Assembly (NCBI GenBank): GCA_945877965.1
Contig: CAMCTH010000362.1
Span: 1-5,423, forward strand
DNA length: 5,423 nt
DNA from: Planctomicrobium piriforme
GTDB lineage: Bacteria > Planctomycetota > Planctomycetia > Pirellulales > PNKZ01
Direction: 5' to 3'
In this document: one piece after another, positions 1 through 5,423 of the stretch
How positions within the stretch are numbered: position 1 is the stretch's first letter
Layout of the letters: each line of letters begins with the position of its first letter
The notes under the pieces: generated by a model
Told to the model about the DNA's origin: nothing
The model's database searches: none
The model's input: the letters and a program-made list of their open reading frames with translations, nothing else
Translations under genes and position numbers: made by a program

Positions 1-933
1 CGACTTGCTGACGGCGCGACTCCCGGTGTACGGACCGTTCTGACGATAGGCAACGACGTACGACGCCAACTCAGGCATGCTCGCCGTCAGCGCTTCGTTG
101 AGTTTTTCCAAGTCGGACTCGTTCAAGTTCACCCGCGGCGCTCCGGTCAGATCGAGATTCGTTTCAGCGCTGTGGACCGTCAGGTAGCCGATCCAGCCGC
201 GATCAAACGAACCGTCGGCTTCGACTCCTTCGGGCAACAGGCCGCCGGTTTCGTGCGGGTCGGCAAAACCGTTGTGATCGACGTCGAGACCGAACAGCAG
301 CGCCGGCGTAACGCCGCGAACGAGCAGCAGTTCTTCGACGTTCGTCGGCACGCCGTTCTTCGGCGCGTAAGGGGGCGTGAGTCCGGAGTAATACGAAGCC
401 TCGGCCCCGAACTCGCGTTCATCTTCGTCGGAGTCGACCCAGTCGAGAATCGAGTCGGCCGTCTCTTCCGTCATGCCGGGGAGCTTCATCAATCGCTCGC
501 GTTGCGCGGCCGGTTCTTGCCCCTCTTGCAGCAGCGTGGCGAGGTTCAACTTCGCCGATTCATCTTCAAGGCCGAACCGCATCGCGGCCGGAGCGTCGGG
601 CTCCCACTTCGGAGCGACGATGCTGAACGTGCCGCGCCGCTCCGGCTGAGCATCGTCGACGACGACGATCGCTTGGAACTCGGCCGGGTTGTCGTACAAG
701 CCGCCGCGCTCGCGAAGCATTTCGTGATCGAGCTTCAACAGCCGCAGCGTCTTGGCGATGCCGCTATCGCAGAGATACCGCGTTTGCAGGGCTTGACCGT
801 GCGCATCGGCGGCTTGGTATTCGGCGAGCATCAACTCCGAAAACGTGTAGCCGGCCAACGCCAGCAACGACACCACGACGAGAACGACCGGCAAGGCGAT
901 GCCGCGGCGAATGTTTGGTGCAAGTTCGTTCAT
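1..933 (-). CDS. gspK: GspK, type II secretion minor pseudopilin (3' end cut by window edge)
   Basis: This frame is open for 311 codons from an ATG at 933 to the window edge with no stop, so the C-terminus is missing. GspK sits at the pseudopilus tip with GspI and GspJ. The N-terminus is prepilin-like: a short basic stretch, a probable cleavage after Gly11, then a hydrophobic helix (about residues 12-31). The mature chain has Val rather than Glu at position 5, the known peculiarity of GspK. Further hallmarks are DESAKLNLA (124-132) and the segment LDWVDSDEDEREFGAEASYY (163-182), which matches the GspK signature D-W-x-D-x-D followed by G-A-E and paired Tyr. It is followed by VEELLLVRGVTPALLFG (about 199-215) and a helix-hairpin-helix-like YVVAYRQNGPYTG near the edge. 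Residues 217-228 look like an EF-hand loop. The start overlaps the gspJ stop (ATGA) and has a GGAGG seven bases upstream. Identification is very secure. Confidence 0.95.
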   Translation of the reverse strand, partial: MNELAPNIRRGIALPVVLVVVSLLALAGYTFSELMLAEYQAADAHGQALQTRYLCDSGIAKTLRLLKLDHEMLRERGGLYDNPAEFQAIVVVDDAQPERRGTFSIVAPKWEPDAPAAMRFGLEDESAKLNLATLLQEGQEPAAQRERLMKLPGMTEETADSILDWVDSDEDEREFGAEASYYSGLTPPYAPKNGVPTNVEELLLVRGVTPALLFGLDVDHNGFADPHETGGLLPEGVEADGSFDRGWIGYLTVHSAETNLDLTGAPRVNLNESDLEKLNEALTASMPELASYVVAYRQNGPYTGSRAVSKS

Positions 934-1940
934 GGCGACGCCTCCGCGGAGGTCGCTGAACTACTGATTGCCATCGTCCCTGTGGCTTTCATCGTCGCCG
1001 CCGGCAAATGGACGACGAGACGATAGGTACGATCGTCGGGCAAGGCCGGTATGCTTTGCAACGCGAGGGGGTCGAGTCCGCCTCCGAGAGGCGCAGCCCG
1101 CAGGGTGACGAGAATCTCGACGCACAACGGCAGCGAGCCTTGCAGCGACGAATCCCAATCGAACAGCCACTCAGTCCCGTCGAAGTAGCGGAACTCCAAG
1201 GCGGCGACTTCCGGCGCGAGTTGCCGATCTTGTAGTCCGACGTCGGTCGCCCCTTGCGTCGCTTCGAAATTGGCCGTGGCCTGCGAGGTTTCGCGACGCG
1301 TTAGTCCGCCCGGCGCCGCCGTCGCTCCCGTCGCGCTGGCAGCGGCGATCGTCGCTCCGGTCCCTTGCGCCAGCGTGTCGAGATAATAGCTCACTCGCTT
1401 CACATCGCTCAGCGCATCGGCGGAGACCGGCACCACGAGCGTCGGATCGGCAGCCATGAGCGAAGCCGAAATCTTCGGCAAGCGGCTCATATCGAATTGC
1501 AGTTCGTACTGCGTGCCGTAGAACATGCCCGAGGCCGTGGCGGTCGCGCTGCTTGCAGGCGAGGTCGCAGCATCCTTCGCTGCCGCGGCGTCGTCCGCAC
1601 TCGTCGTCGTACTCGAAGTCCCCGTTGAGTTCGTGCCGGTCGTATTGGAGGTCGACGTGGAATTCGAAGACGAGTCGAGCGACGAAGTGAAGTCGGCAAC
1701 GACTGCGGCTTCGTCGACGATGATCGGTACCGCGGCACGGAGGTCGTCGGCGATCCGTCGCAGCAAAGCCCTCGCGAGTTGGGCTCGTTCGACTTCGGCG
1801 CGACCTACTTCCGAAACCCGCAGATAGGTGCCGATCGCTCCGGCGATCGCGGCGATGATGACGCCGGAGATCAGCAACGTCAGCAGGACTTCCAGCAACG
1901 TGAAGCCGGCGCGCGGCGAAGGGCGTGTCGTATAATTCAC
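930..1940 (-). CDS. gspJ: GspJ, type II secretion minor pseudopilin
   Basis: Predicted protein of 336 residues from a GTG start. GspJ is a minor pseudopilin of the GspI-J-K tip complex, inserted in the inner membrane before assembly. The N-terminus is a clean prepilin signal: RPSPRAG, then cleavage after Gly12, then FTLLEVLLTLLISGV with Glu at mature position 5. Later GspJ features are RVSYYLD (182-188), GLTRRET (212-218), LEFRYFDGTEWLFDWDSS (248-265) and the strand LPLCVEILVTL. The GTG was chosen because it overlaps the gspI stop as GTGA, has GGAG eight bases upstream, and puts the basic leader at normal length. An in-frame ATG at 2132 would add 64 residues unlike any prepilin leader and overlap gspI heavily. 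The protein is longer than usual for GspJ because of a Ser/Thr/Asn/Ala-rich low-complexity insert (about residues 85-137) and a second Ala/Thr/Gly-rich stretch (about 193-235). Confidence 0.93.
   Translation of the reverse strand: MNYTTRPSPRAGFTLLEVLLTLLISGVIIAAIAGAIGTYLRVSEVGRAEVERAQLARALLRRIADDLRAAVPIIVDEAAVVADFTSSLDSSSNSTSTSNTTGTNSTGTSSTTTSADDAAAAKDAATSPASSATATASGMFYGTQYELQFDMSRLPKISASLMAADPTLVVPVSADALSDVKRVSYYLDTLAQGTGATIAAASATGATAAPGGLTRRETSQATANFEATQGATDVGLQDRQLAPEVAALEFRYFDGTEWLFDWDSSLQGSLPLCVEILVTLRAAPLGGGLDPLALQSIPALPDDRTYRLVVHLPAATMKATGTMAISSSATSAEASP
935..956 (-). promoter_or_regulatory. Predicted hairpin covering the gspK ribosome binding site
   Basis: On the coding strand GCGACCTC can pair with GAGG-CG-TCGC: an 8-bp GC-rich stem with a 2-nt bulge and a CGCG loop. 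The core CCTCCGCGGAGG (941-952) is a perfect 12-nt palindrome. Its 3' half contains the GGAGG (941-945) that precedes the gspK ATG by seven bases. The hairpin lies in the last codons of gspJ, so ribosomes finishing gspJ would open it. That would make gspK translation depend on gspJ translation. The pairing is seen in the sequence; the regulatory effect is inferred. Confidence 0.5.
941..945 (-). promoter_or_regulatory. Ribosome binding site of gspK
   Basis: GGAGG on the minus strand, seven bases before the ATG at 933, inside the 3' end of gspJ. It is the strongest Shine-Dalgarno in the window and fixes the gspK start. Confidence 0.75.
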
Positions 1941-2407
1941 GGCGTCGTCTCCGCGGCGGCGGCCGACGATTCCATCGCGGCTTCCTCGGCGAGGATGATC
2001 GGGTCGATCATCCACCGCACGAGCGTGAAGTCCGTGGGCCGTTGCTCCGGCGGCAAATTCTCGGCCACCGTCACTTGTACCGAGATCAGGCCCGCATCGA
2101 GTTGCGGCACGACGGCGATCGTATAGTTCCATGCTGGATCGGTTTCCAGGGGCACGGGCCCGACGGCGGTTGCGGGCAACAAACCTGCCGCGACTTCGGC
2201 GAGTTTGCTTTCGCAGATCAACTGGGCCTCGGCCAACGTCGCAGCCCGACGTGCGCCGACGAGCCCTTGATCCGTCAACTCGCCGATGATCGCCAGACTG
2301 CCGACGAGAATCGCCAACGCCAGAATCACTTCAAGCAACGTGAAAGCCTTGCGACGAACACGTCCCAATGACCGAGCCATTCGCGGATGCGACCTGGTAA
2401 ACGTCAT
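1937..2407 (-). CDS. gspI: GspI, type II secretion minor pseudopilin
   Basis: Predicted protein of 156 residues. GspI is the minor pseudopilin that nucleates the tip complex with GspJ and GspK. The leader is long and basic (residues 1-21), followed by FTLLEVILALAILVGSLAII, the standard pseudopilin helix with Glu at mature position 5. The segment AEAQLICESKLAEVAAG (about 59-75) is the amphipathic continuation typical of GspI. The residue before the predicted cleavage is Ala21, not the usual Gly. The ATG overlaps the gspH stop (ATGA) and has GAGG seven bases upstream, which favours it over the in-frame ATG at 2380 (Met10). At 156 residues it is somewhat longer than many GspI proteins. The surplus is mainly the leader and an acidic Ala/Ser/Glu-rich tail. 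Position between gspH and gspJ supports the assignment. GspI and GspJ can be confused by the N-terminus alone, so order carries part of the weight. Confidence 0.9.
   Translation of the reverse strand: MTFTRSHPRMARSLGRVRRKAFTLLEVILALAILVGSLAIIGELTDQGLVGARRAATLAEAQLICESKLAEVAAGLLPATAVGPVPLETDPAWNYTIAVVPQLDAGLISVQVTVAENLPPEQRPTDFTLVRWMIDPIILAEEAAMESSAAAAETTP
1949..1952 (-). promoter_or_regulatory. Ribosome binding site of gspJ
   Basis: GGAG on the minus strand, eight bases before the GTG at 1940 and inside the 3' end of gspI. Together with the GTGA overlap it supports the GTG start over the distant ATG at 2132. Confidence 0.65.
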
Positions 2408-2973
2408 GGCAACGCCTCGATCGGCGCGGCGCTCACTTCGCCGACGGCCGAACTGCCAGTTAGCCCGCGCAGACGCACGTCGACCGTCATCCCTTTGTCG
2501 TTAATCAGCACGACGCGAGCCGTCGAGGTCGTGCCGTCGGCTTGAAAGGCGATCTCGACCGTGCCGGGGACGGACTGAACCGCCGGCTGATCGGGCGACG
2601 GTTCCGTTTCGGCATGGCTGATCTGATGCTCTTCGGCGAGCGTCCGTTGCCAGATCGGCACGGCCGTTAGCGCGGCAGCATCGGCGGAGAACGTCGGCGT
2701 CGCCGCCGTCGGATCGGCTGCAGCTGCCACGGAGTAATACCGTTCGCCCACGACCAGCGTCAGCCGATGCTCATTGCCCGAGTCCATCGCTGCGACGCGG
2801 GCCTTTGCGAAATCAGCCTGCAACTGATCCGCGGCGTTTTTCAATCGCTCGGCGGCAAACGGACCGTCGAGCGCCGGCCACAGCATCGCGCCCAACGCCG
2901 TCATCAGCGCTAACACCAGCATCATCTCGATGAGCGTGAGGCCGTGTCGTCGTTCGCCGCGCACGGGGATCAT
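2404..2973 (-). CDS. gspH: GspH/FimT-type minor pseudopilin
   Basis: Predicted protein of 189 residues. GspH is a minor pseudopilin that joins the pseudopilus tip to the GspG shaft. The leader MIPVRGERRHG ends in Gly11, and the mature helix starts LTLIEMMLVLALMTALGAML with Glu at position 5, the GspH/FimT pattern. After the helix comes ERLKNAADQLQADFAKARVAAMDSGNEHRL, typical of this family, where a helical stretch leads into beta strands. The C-terminal part contains strand-like segments such as GTVEIAFQADGTTSTARVVLIND, also usual for GspH. The middle (about residues 83-130) is Ala/Pro/Thr-rich and poorly diagnostic. The ATG overlaps the gspG stop as ATGA with GGAG eight bases upstream. The pseudopilin class is certain. 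The H assignment rests on the post-helix sequence and on gene order. Confidence 0.9.
   Translation of the reverse strand: MIPVRGERRHGLTLIEMMLVLALMTALGAMLWPALDGPFAAERLKNAADQLQADFAKARVAAMDSGNEHRLTLVVGERYYSVAAAADPTAATPTFSADAAALTAVPIWQRTLAEEHQISHAETEPSPDQPAVQSVPGTVEIAFQADGTTSTARVVLINDKGMTVDVRLRGLTGSSAVGEVSAAPIEALP
2415..2418 (-). promoter_or_regulatory. Ribosome binding site of gspI
   Basis: GAGG on the minus strand, seven bases before the ATG at 2407, inside the gspH coding end. It favours this ATG over the in-frame ATG at 2380. Confidence 0.6.
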
Positions 2974-3398
2974 GTCCCCTTCTCCCAGTTGCCGACGTCG
3001 TCTTCCGTCCCGTCGACCCGGTCAGGCCCCGCCGACCAAACATCAAAGCTGCTGGGGTTGTGCGTGCCGGGAGCCTTGATCTTGTAGTCGTTCCCCCACG
3101 GGTCTTTGGGGATCGCCTTGTCCAAGTACGGGCCCTTCCATTTCGTCGCGTCGATGTCGGCCGGCGCTTCGAGCAGCGCTTGCAACGTCGTCGGGTACTG
3201 ACGGACGTGCAGCCAGTAGGTGCTGACCGGCGTGCTAAACGCCTTGGCTTGATTTTCGGCCTGTTTGAGTTCCGAGTCGCCGAGCACATTCTGAAAGGCC
3301 AACGTGGCGAACGAACCGAGGATGACGAGGATCGCCATGACCAGCAGCACTTCCATCAGCGTAAAACCGCGGCGACGACGACGATGCGAGGCGTTCAT
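2970..3398 (-). CDS. gspG: GspG, type II secretion major pseudopilin
   Basis: Complete protein of 142 residues, the usual GspG length. GspG polymerises into the pseudopilus shaft in the periplasm. The leader MNASHRRRRRG is strongly basic and ends in Gly11; the prepilin peptidase would cut before FTLMEVLLVMAILVILG, leaving Glu at mature position 5. Family hallmarks follow: WKGPYLDKAIPKDPWGNDY (87-105) and the C-terminal loop from Asp119 through SAGPDRVDGTEDD (122-134), which corresponds to the calcium-binding loop of major pseudopilins. The start has GGGAG nine bases upstream. It lies 78 nt after gspF, and its stop is overlapped by the gspH start. No truncation or missing key residue is visible. 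A type IV pilin is unlikely because of the D-P-W-G-N-D-Y and D-G-T-E-D-D motifs. Confidence 0.96.
   Translation of the reverse strand: MNASHRRRRRGFTLMEVLLVMAILVILGSFATLAFQNVLGDSELKQAENQAKAFSTPVSTYWLHVRQYPTTLQALLEAPADIDATKWKGPYLDKAIPKDPWGNDYKIKAPGTHNPSSFDVWSAGPDRVDGTEDDVGNWEKGT
2982..2985 (-). promoter_or_regulatory. Ribosome binding site of gspH
   Basis: GGAG on the minus strand within the purine-rich run GGGAGAAGGGG, eight bases before the ATG at 2973 and inside the gspG coding end. Confidence 0.65.
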
Positions 3399-3407
3399 TT
3401 CAACGGG

Positions 3408-3412
3408 CTCCC
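3408..3412 (-). promoter_or_regulatory. Ribosome binding site of gspG
   Basis: GGGAG on the minus strand, nine bases before the ATG at 3398, in the 78-nt gspF-gspG spacer. This spacer is more AT-rich than its surroundings, but I saw no convincing -35/-10 pair and no terminator hairpin in it. Confidence 0.6.
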
Positions 3413-3476
3413 AATCTCTCTGTGTGAGTCAAATGGTTAGTTTGCGAAGGACGATGCGTAGATATTTTTCAAGCGT

Positions 3477-4676
3477 TTAAATGGCCGAACTCATTTTGAT
3501 GACCGGCAACAACAGGGCGATCGCCAACAACAGAATGACGACGGCCAGAAACAGGAGCATGAGCGGTTCGATCAACTTGACCACGAGATCCAACTGCCGC
3601 CATGTGCGGCGTTCGAGCGTGTCGGCGATGCGAATCAGCACGCGATCGAGGGTCGCCGATTCCTCTGCGACGGCGATCATCTCGACGACGGCCGGCGGAA
3701 AATGCCCCGAGGCGCCGAGCGGCTTGGCGAGCGATTGGCCAGCAGAGATGTTCTCCGAGGCGCGCATGACGGCTTGCGCCAGCACGCGATTGCCGGTCGC
3801 CGAGGCGCTGATGTCCAACGAGCGTAGAATCGGCACGCCGTTGTGCAACATCGTCCCCAGCACGCGACAAAACCGCGCAACGGAAAGGCTGAGAAAAATC
3901 GTCGAGATACCGGGTAGCCGGAGTTTGAGCGAATCGAATTGCAGCCGCCCCTTGTCACTCGCCAGCCACGTCTTCAGCCAGAATCCCGCCGCCACGACGA
4001 CGCCCAACATCAACGGCCACCAAGTTTGCATCGCCGCGCTCAGCCCCAACAACCAATCGGTCGCGGCCGGCAGTTCGCCCCGCTGTCGCAACCGCGCGAA
4101 CATCGTTTCGAACTTCGGGACGATGAAGATCAACAGGCCGATGACGACCAACGTTCCGAAGACCGCCAAGATCAACGGATAGACGACCGCCCCTTGCGTG
4201 CGACTCCGGAGTTCTTCTTGCTTCTCGGTGAACTCGGCGACCCGTTCGAGGGCCTCTTCGAGAAAGCCCCCTTCCGCGCCGGCACGGACCATGCTGACGG
4301 CCATCTCGCCGAAGACGCGCGGATGTCGCGCGAACGCTTCGTGCAGCGGCTTCCCCTCTTCGACGTCGCCGCGCACTCGGTCGAGCACGTCGACCAAGGT
4401 CGGCTGCGAGTTTTGTTTGCGTAATACTTCCAACGCCCGCATCAACGGCACGCCGCTGCGAAGCAGATCGGCCAACTGCCCGAAGAACGCCGTCAGCAAG
4501 GCCGCTTTCACACGCTTGCCGTTGCCGGTCGTCGCCGGGCGCTCGGCCTCGACCGCCACAGGAAACAACGACTGCCGCCCGATCAACGTCAGCGCATCTT
4601 GCACGCTCGCCGCCGCGAGCTTCCCGCTCACCTGTCGGCCCGACATATCGCGCGCGGTGTAAAGAAAGTCGGGCAT
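3477..4676 (-). CDS. gspF: GspF, type II secretion inner-membrane platform protein
   Basis: Protein of 399 residues, the normal GspF size. It is the polytopic inner-membrane platform that couples the GspE ATPase to pseudopilin assembly. It begins MPDFLYTARDMSGRQVSGKL, the standard GspF opening. Two T2SSF repeats follow. The first has FFGQLADLLRSGVPLMRALE (64-83) and RAGAEGGFLEEALERVAEF. The second has ARFCRVLGTMLHNGVPILRSL and AVAEESATLDRVLIRIAD. Membrane helices are visible at about 164-187, 219-235 and 369-393. The start at 4676 was chosen by family alignment. The in-frame ATG at 4745 would add 23 residues encoded by the intergenic heptamer repeats. No good Shine-Dalgarno precedes 4676, unlike the other genes here. 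PilC of type IV pili is homologous, but the surrounding gsp genes settle the name. Confidence 0.95.
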   Translation of the reverse strand: MPDFLYTARDMSGRQVSGKLAAASVQDALTLIGRQSLFPVAVEAERPATTGNGKRVKAALLTAFFGQLADLLRSGVPLMRALEVLRKQNSQPTLVDVLDRVRGDVEEGKPLHEAFARHPRVFGEMAVSMVRAGAEGGFLEEALERVAEFTEKQEELRSRTQGAVVYPLILAVFGTLVVIGLLIFIVPKFETMFARLRQRGELPAATDWLLGLSAAMQTWWPLMLGVVVAAGFWLKTWLASDKGRLQFDSLKLRLPGISTIFLSLSVARFCRVLGTMLHNGVPILRSLDISASATGNRVLAQAVMRASENISAGQSLAKPLGASGHFPPAVVEMIAVAEESATLDRVLIRIADTLERRTWRQLDLVVKLIEPLMLLFLAVVILLLAIALLLPVIKMSSAI

Positions 4677-4691
4677 CGAGATAATGGGGAA

Positions 4692-4712
4692 GGCGGAGGG
4701 CGGAGGGCGGAA
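4692..4712 (+). repeat. Tandem heptamer, three units of GGCGGAG/A
   Basis: Three consecutive 7-nt units read GGCGGAG, GGCGGAG, GGCGGAA on the plus strand. On the coding (minus) strand this is a CCGCCTTCCGCC-like tract lying 16 to 36 nt upstream of the gspF start. Heptamer arrays of this kind can change copy number by slippage. Confidence 0.8.
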
Positions 4713-4732
4713 GGCAAGCAGCAGGCGGGGAG

Positions 4733-4759
4733 CGAGCAGAATCACAGACGAGCAGAATC
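4733..4759. repeat. 11-nt direct repeat, two copies 16 nt apart
   Basis: CGAGCAGAATC occurs at 4733-4743 and again at 4749-4759 on the plus strand, so the repeat period is 16 nt with a 5-nt spacer. It lies inside the gspE-gspF spacer between the two inverted arms. It could be a degenerate tandem duplication or a paired binding site; nothing in the sequence decides between these. Confidence 0.6.
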
Positions 4760-4848
4760 GATGGGCGAAGGAGTTCGCAGATCATGAACTGCTTGCGACG
4801 ATCAGGAGTCGGCCGCAGCCGTCCCCCTTCCGCCCTCCCCCTTCTACC

Positions 4849-5423
4849 TTACGTCCGATTGTATTCTCCCTTGGTGACGCGCACTACCTCGTCGACCGTC
4901 GTTCGGCCGTCGAACACCTTGAGCCAGCCGTCCTCGCGCAAGGTTCGCATACCTTCTTCGACGGCCGCTTGCTTGATTTTCCAACTCGTGGCCCGATCGT
5001 GTGCCAACTGCCGCAGGCGTTCGGTGGTCGTCATCAATTCAAATAGCCCCATCCGCCCGGCATAACCCGTCTGGCGACACGAGCGACAACCGACCTGGCG
5101 ATAAAGCGGCACGTTGGCGGCCCGGAACTGTTCCCAAGGAAAGTCGCGCGGCATCTCGTCGACCGTCGGCTCGTACGGCGCGCGGCACTCCGCGCAGAGC
5201 TTGCGAACCAGACGTTGCGCCATCACCGCCTCGACCGTCCCCGCGACCAAGAACGGCTCGACTCCCATATCGACCAACCGCGTGTAAGCGCCGGCCGCAT
5301 CGTTCGTGTGCAACGTGCTGAAGACCAAGTGCCCGGTGAGCGACGCTTGGATCGCGTTCTCGGCCGTTTCCAAGTCGCGGATTTCGCCGACCAGCACGAC
5401 GTCGGGATCGTGCCGCAATATAC
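4849..5423 (-). CDS. gspE: GspE, type II secretion ATPase (C-terminal part; 5' end beyond window)
   Basis: Only the last 190 or so residues are present. The first complete codon is Ile at 5421-5419, and the frame continues beyond the right edge. GspE is the cytoplasmic hexameric ATPase that powers pseudopilus assembly through GspF. Visible motifs, numbered from that Ile: the Walker B region ILRHDPDVVLVGEIRDLETA (1-20), the His box TGHLVFSTLHTNDA (29-42), AQRLVRKLC (68-76), and the tetracysteine zinc motif C76-x2-C79 and C112-x2-C115, followed by GYAGRMGLFELM. The ending REDGWLKVFDGRTTVDEVVRV is standard for GspE. Walker A and the N-terminal domains lie outside the window. The TTG at 5418 is an internal Leu codon, not a start. 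PilB-type ATPases share these motifs; the neighbouring gspF-K genes favour GspE. The stop is TAA, 172 nt before the gspF start. Confidence 0.95.
   Translation of the reverse strand, partial: ILRHDPDVVLVGEIRDLETAENAIQASLTGHLVFSTLHTNDAAGAYTRLVDMGVEPFLVAGTVEAVMAQRLVRKLCAECRAPYEPTVDEMPRDFPWEQFRAANVPLYRQVGCRSCRQTGYAGRMGLFELMTTTERLRQLAHDRATSWKIKQAAVEEGMRTLREDGWLKVFDGRTTVDEVVRVTKGEYNRT

Larger units (their letters stand above)
4686..4844. repeat. Repeat-rich gspE-gspF spacer with inverted G/C-rich arms
   Basis: The gap between gspE and gspF is almost filled by simple and inverted repeats. The left arm (about 4689-4714) is rich in GGCGGAG units and the right arm (4826-4844) is its near reverse complement. 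A 13-nt core, GGAGGGCGGAAGG at 4702-4714, is perfectly complementary to CCTTCCGCCCTCC at 4826-4838. If one heptamer of the left arm is skipped, the arms match over 18 of 19 bases. The right arm ends 4 nt from the gspE stop codon. The layout resembles a small palindromic intergenic element, but I cannot tell it from independent low-complexity expansions. No coding function is evident. Confidence 0.6.

Noticed and set aside
172..1026. 284-codon open frame on the plus strand
   Set aside because: It lies antisense to gspK and the gspJ end. The product is Arg/Gln-rich with no family resemblance, while the opposite strand encodes an unmistakable GspK. It is a GC-rich shadow frame.
1941..2132. Longer gspJ start at the ATG at 2132
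   Set aside because: The extra 64 residues are encoded in another frame of gspI, are Arg/Gly-rich, and would bury the prepilin signal. The GTG at 1940 has an overlap, a Shine-Dalgarno and a normal leader.
3481..4182. 233-codon open frame on the plus strand
   Set aside because: It is antisense to gspF, with Ser/Arg/Asn-rich composition and no domains; the minus strand has clear T2SSF repeats and membrane helices.
4686..4730. G-quadruplex in the G-rich left arm
   Set aside because: Runs of three or more G exist at 4686, 4698, 4705 and 4727, but loops of 8 and 19 nt break the canonical pattern. Only a weak two-tetrad form would be possible.
4677..4745. Longer gspF start at the ATG at 4745
   Set aside because: The extra 23 residues are the translated heptamer repeats, and GspF proteins begin at the MPDFLYTA-type sequence.
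4692..4759. CRISPR-like array
   Set aside because: The units are 7 or 11 nt with no unique spacers of regular length. They are simple repeats.
4826..4848. Intrinsic terminator after gspE
   Set aside because: The inverted partner is more than 100 nt away and no T-run follows on the coding strand. Readthrough into gspF seems more likely.
930..5423. Type IV pilus or competence cluster instead of type II secretion
   Set aside because: GspK with its D-W-x-D-x-D motif, the GspG D-P-W-G-N-D-Y and calcium-loop motifs, and the exact E-F-G-H-I-J-K order all fit type II secretion. PilB/PilC similarity is explained by common ancestry.

Overview
The window is a GC-rich stretch of bacterial chromosome. 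It carries one operon, all on the minus strand, encoding the core of a type II secretion (general secretion pathway) machine. Read in the direction of transcription (right to left) the order is gspE (3' part only, entering at the right edge), gspF, gspG, gspH, gspI, gspJ, gspK (running off the left edge). Every gene was assigned from its own protein motifs, and the order is the classical E-F-G-H-I-J-K order. A planctomycete (Pirellulales-like) host is my best guess. It rests on overall protein style, the Ala-Phe-Thr-Leu prepilin junction in GspI, and the CCGCCTTCC-type intergenic repeats. This is inference; no taxonomic marker gene is present.

Right part (about 3477-5423): the cytoplasmic ATPase GspE and the inner-membrane platform protein GspF. 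A 172-nt gap separates them and is built of G/C-rich heptamers, an 11-nt direct repeat and an inverted repeat. Left part (1-3398): the pseudopilin block. GspG is the major pseudopilin, and GspH, I, J and K are the minor ones that form the tip. From gspG to gspK every junction is a 4-nt start/stop overlap (ATGA, ATGA, GTGA, ATGA). Each start has a GGAG/GAGG-type ribosome binding site 7-8 nt upstream, inside the preceding gene, which points to translational coupling and matched dosage of the tip subunits.

How they work together (family knowledge): GspE hydrolyses ATP and drives GspF. GspF extracts GspG subunits from the membrane and adds them to a short periplasmic pseudopilus capped by GspH-I-J-K, which pushes folded substrates through an outer-membrane secretin. 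The secretin (GspD), the GspC/L/M components and the prepilin peptidase are not in the window and may lie beyond its edges.

The window is essentially ordinary in gene content and I found no new system. The points worth a second look are the repeat-rich gspE-gspF gap, a predicted hairpin covering the gspK ribosome binding site, an EF-hand-like loop inside GspK, a Ser/Thr/Asn-rich insert in GspJ, and an Ala instead of Gly at the predicted GspI cleavage site.
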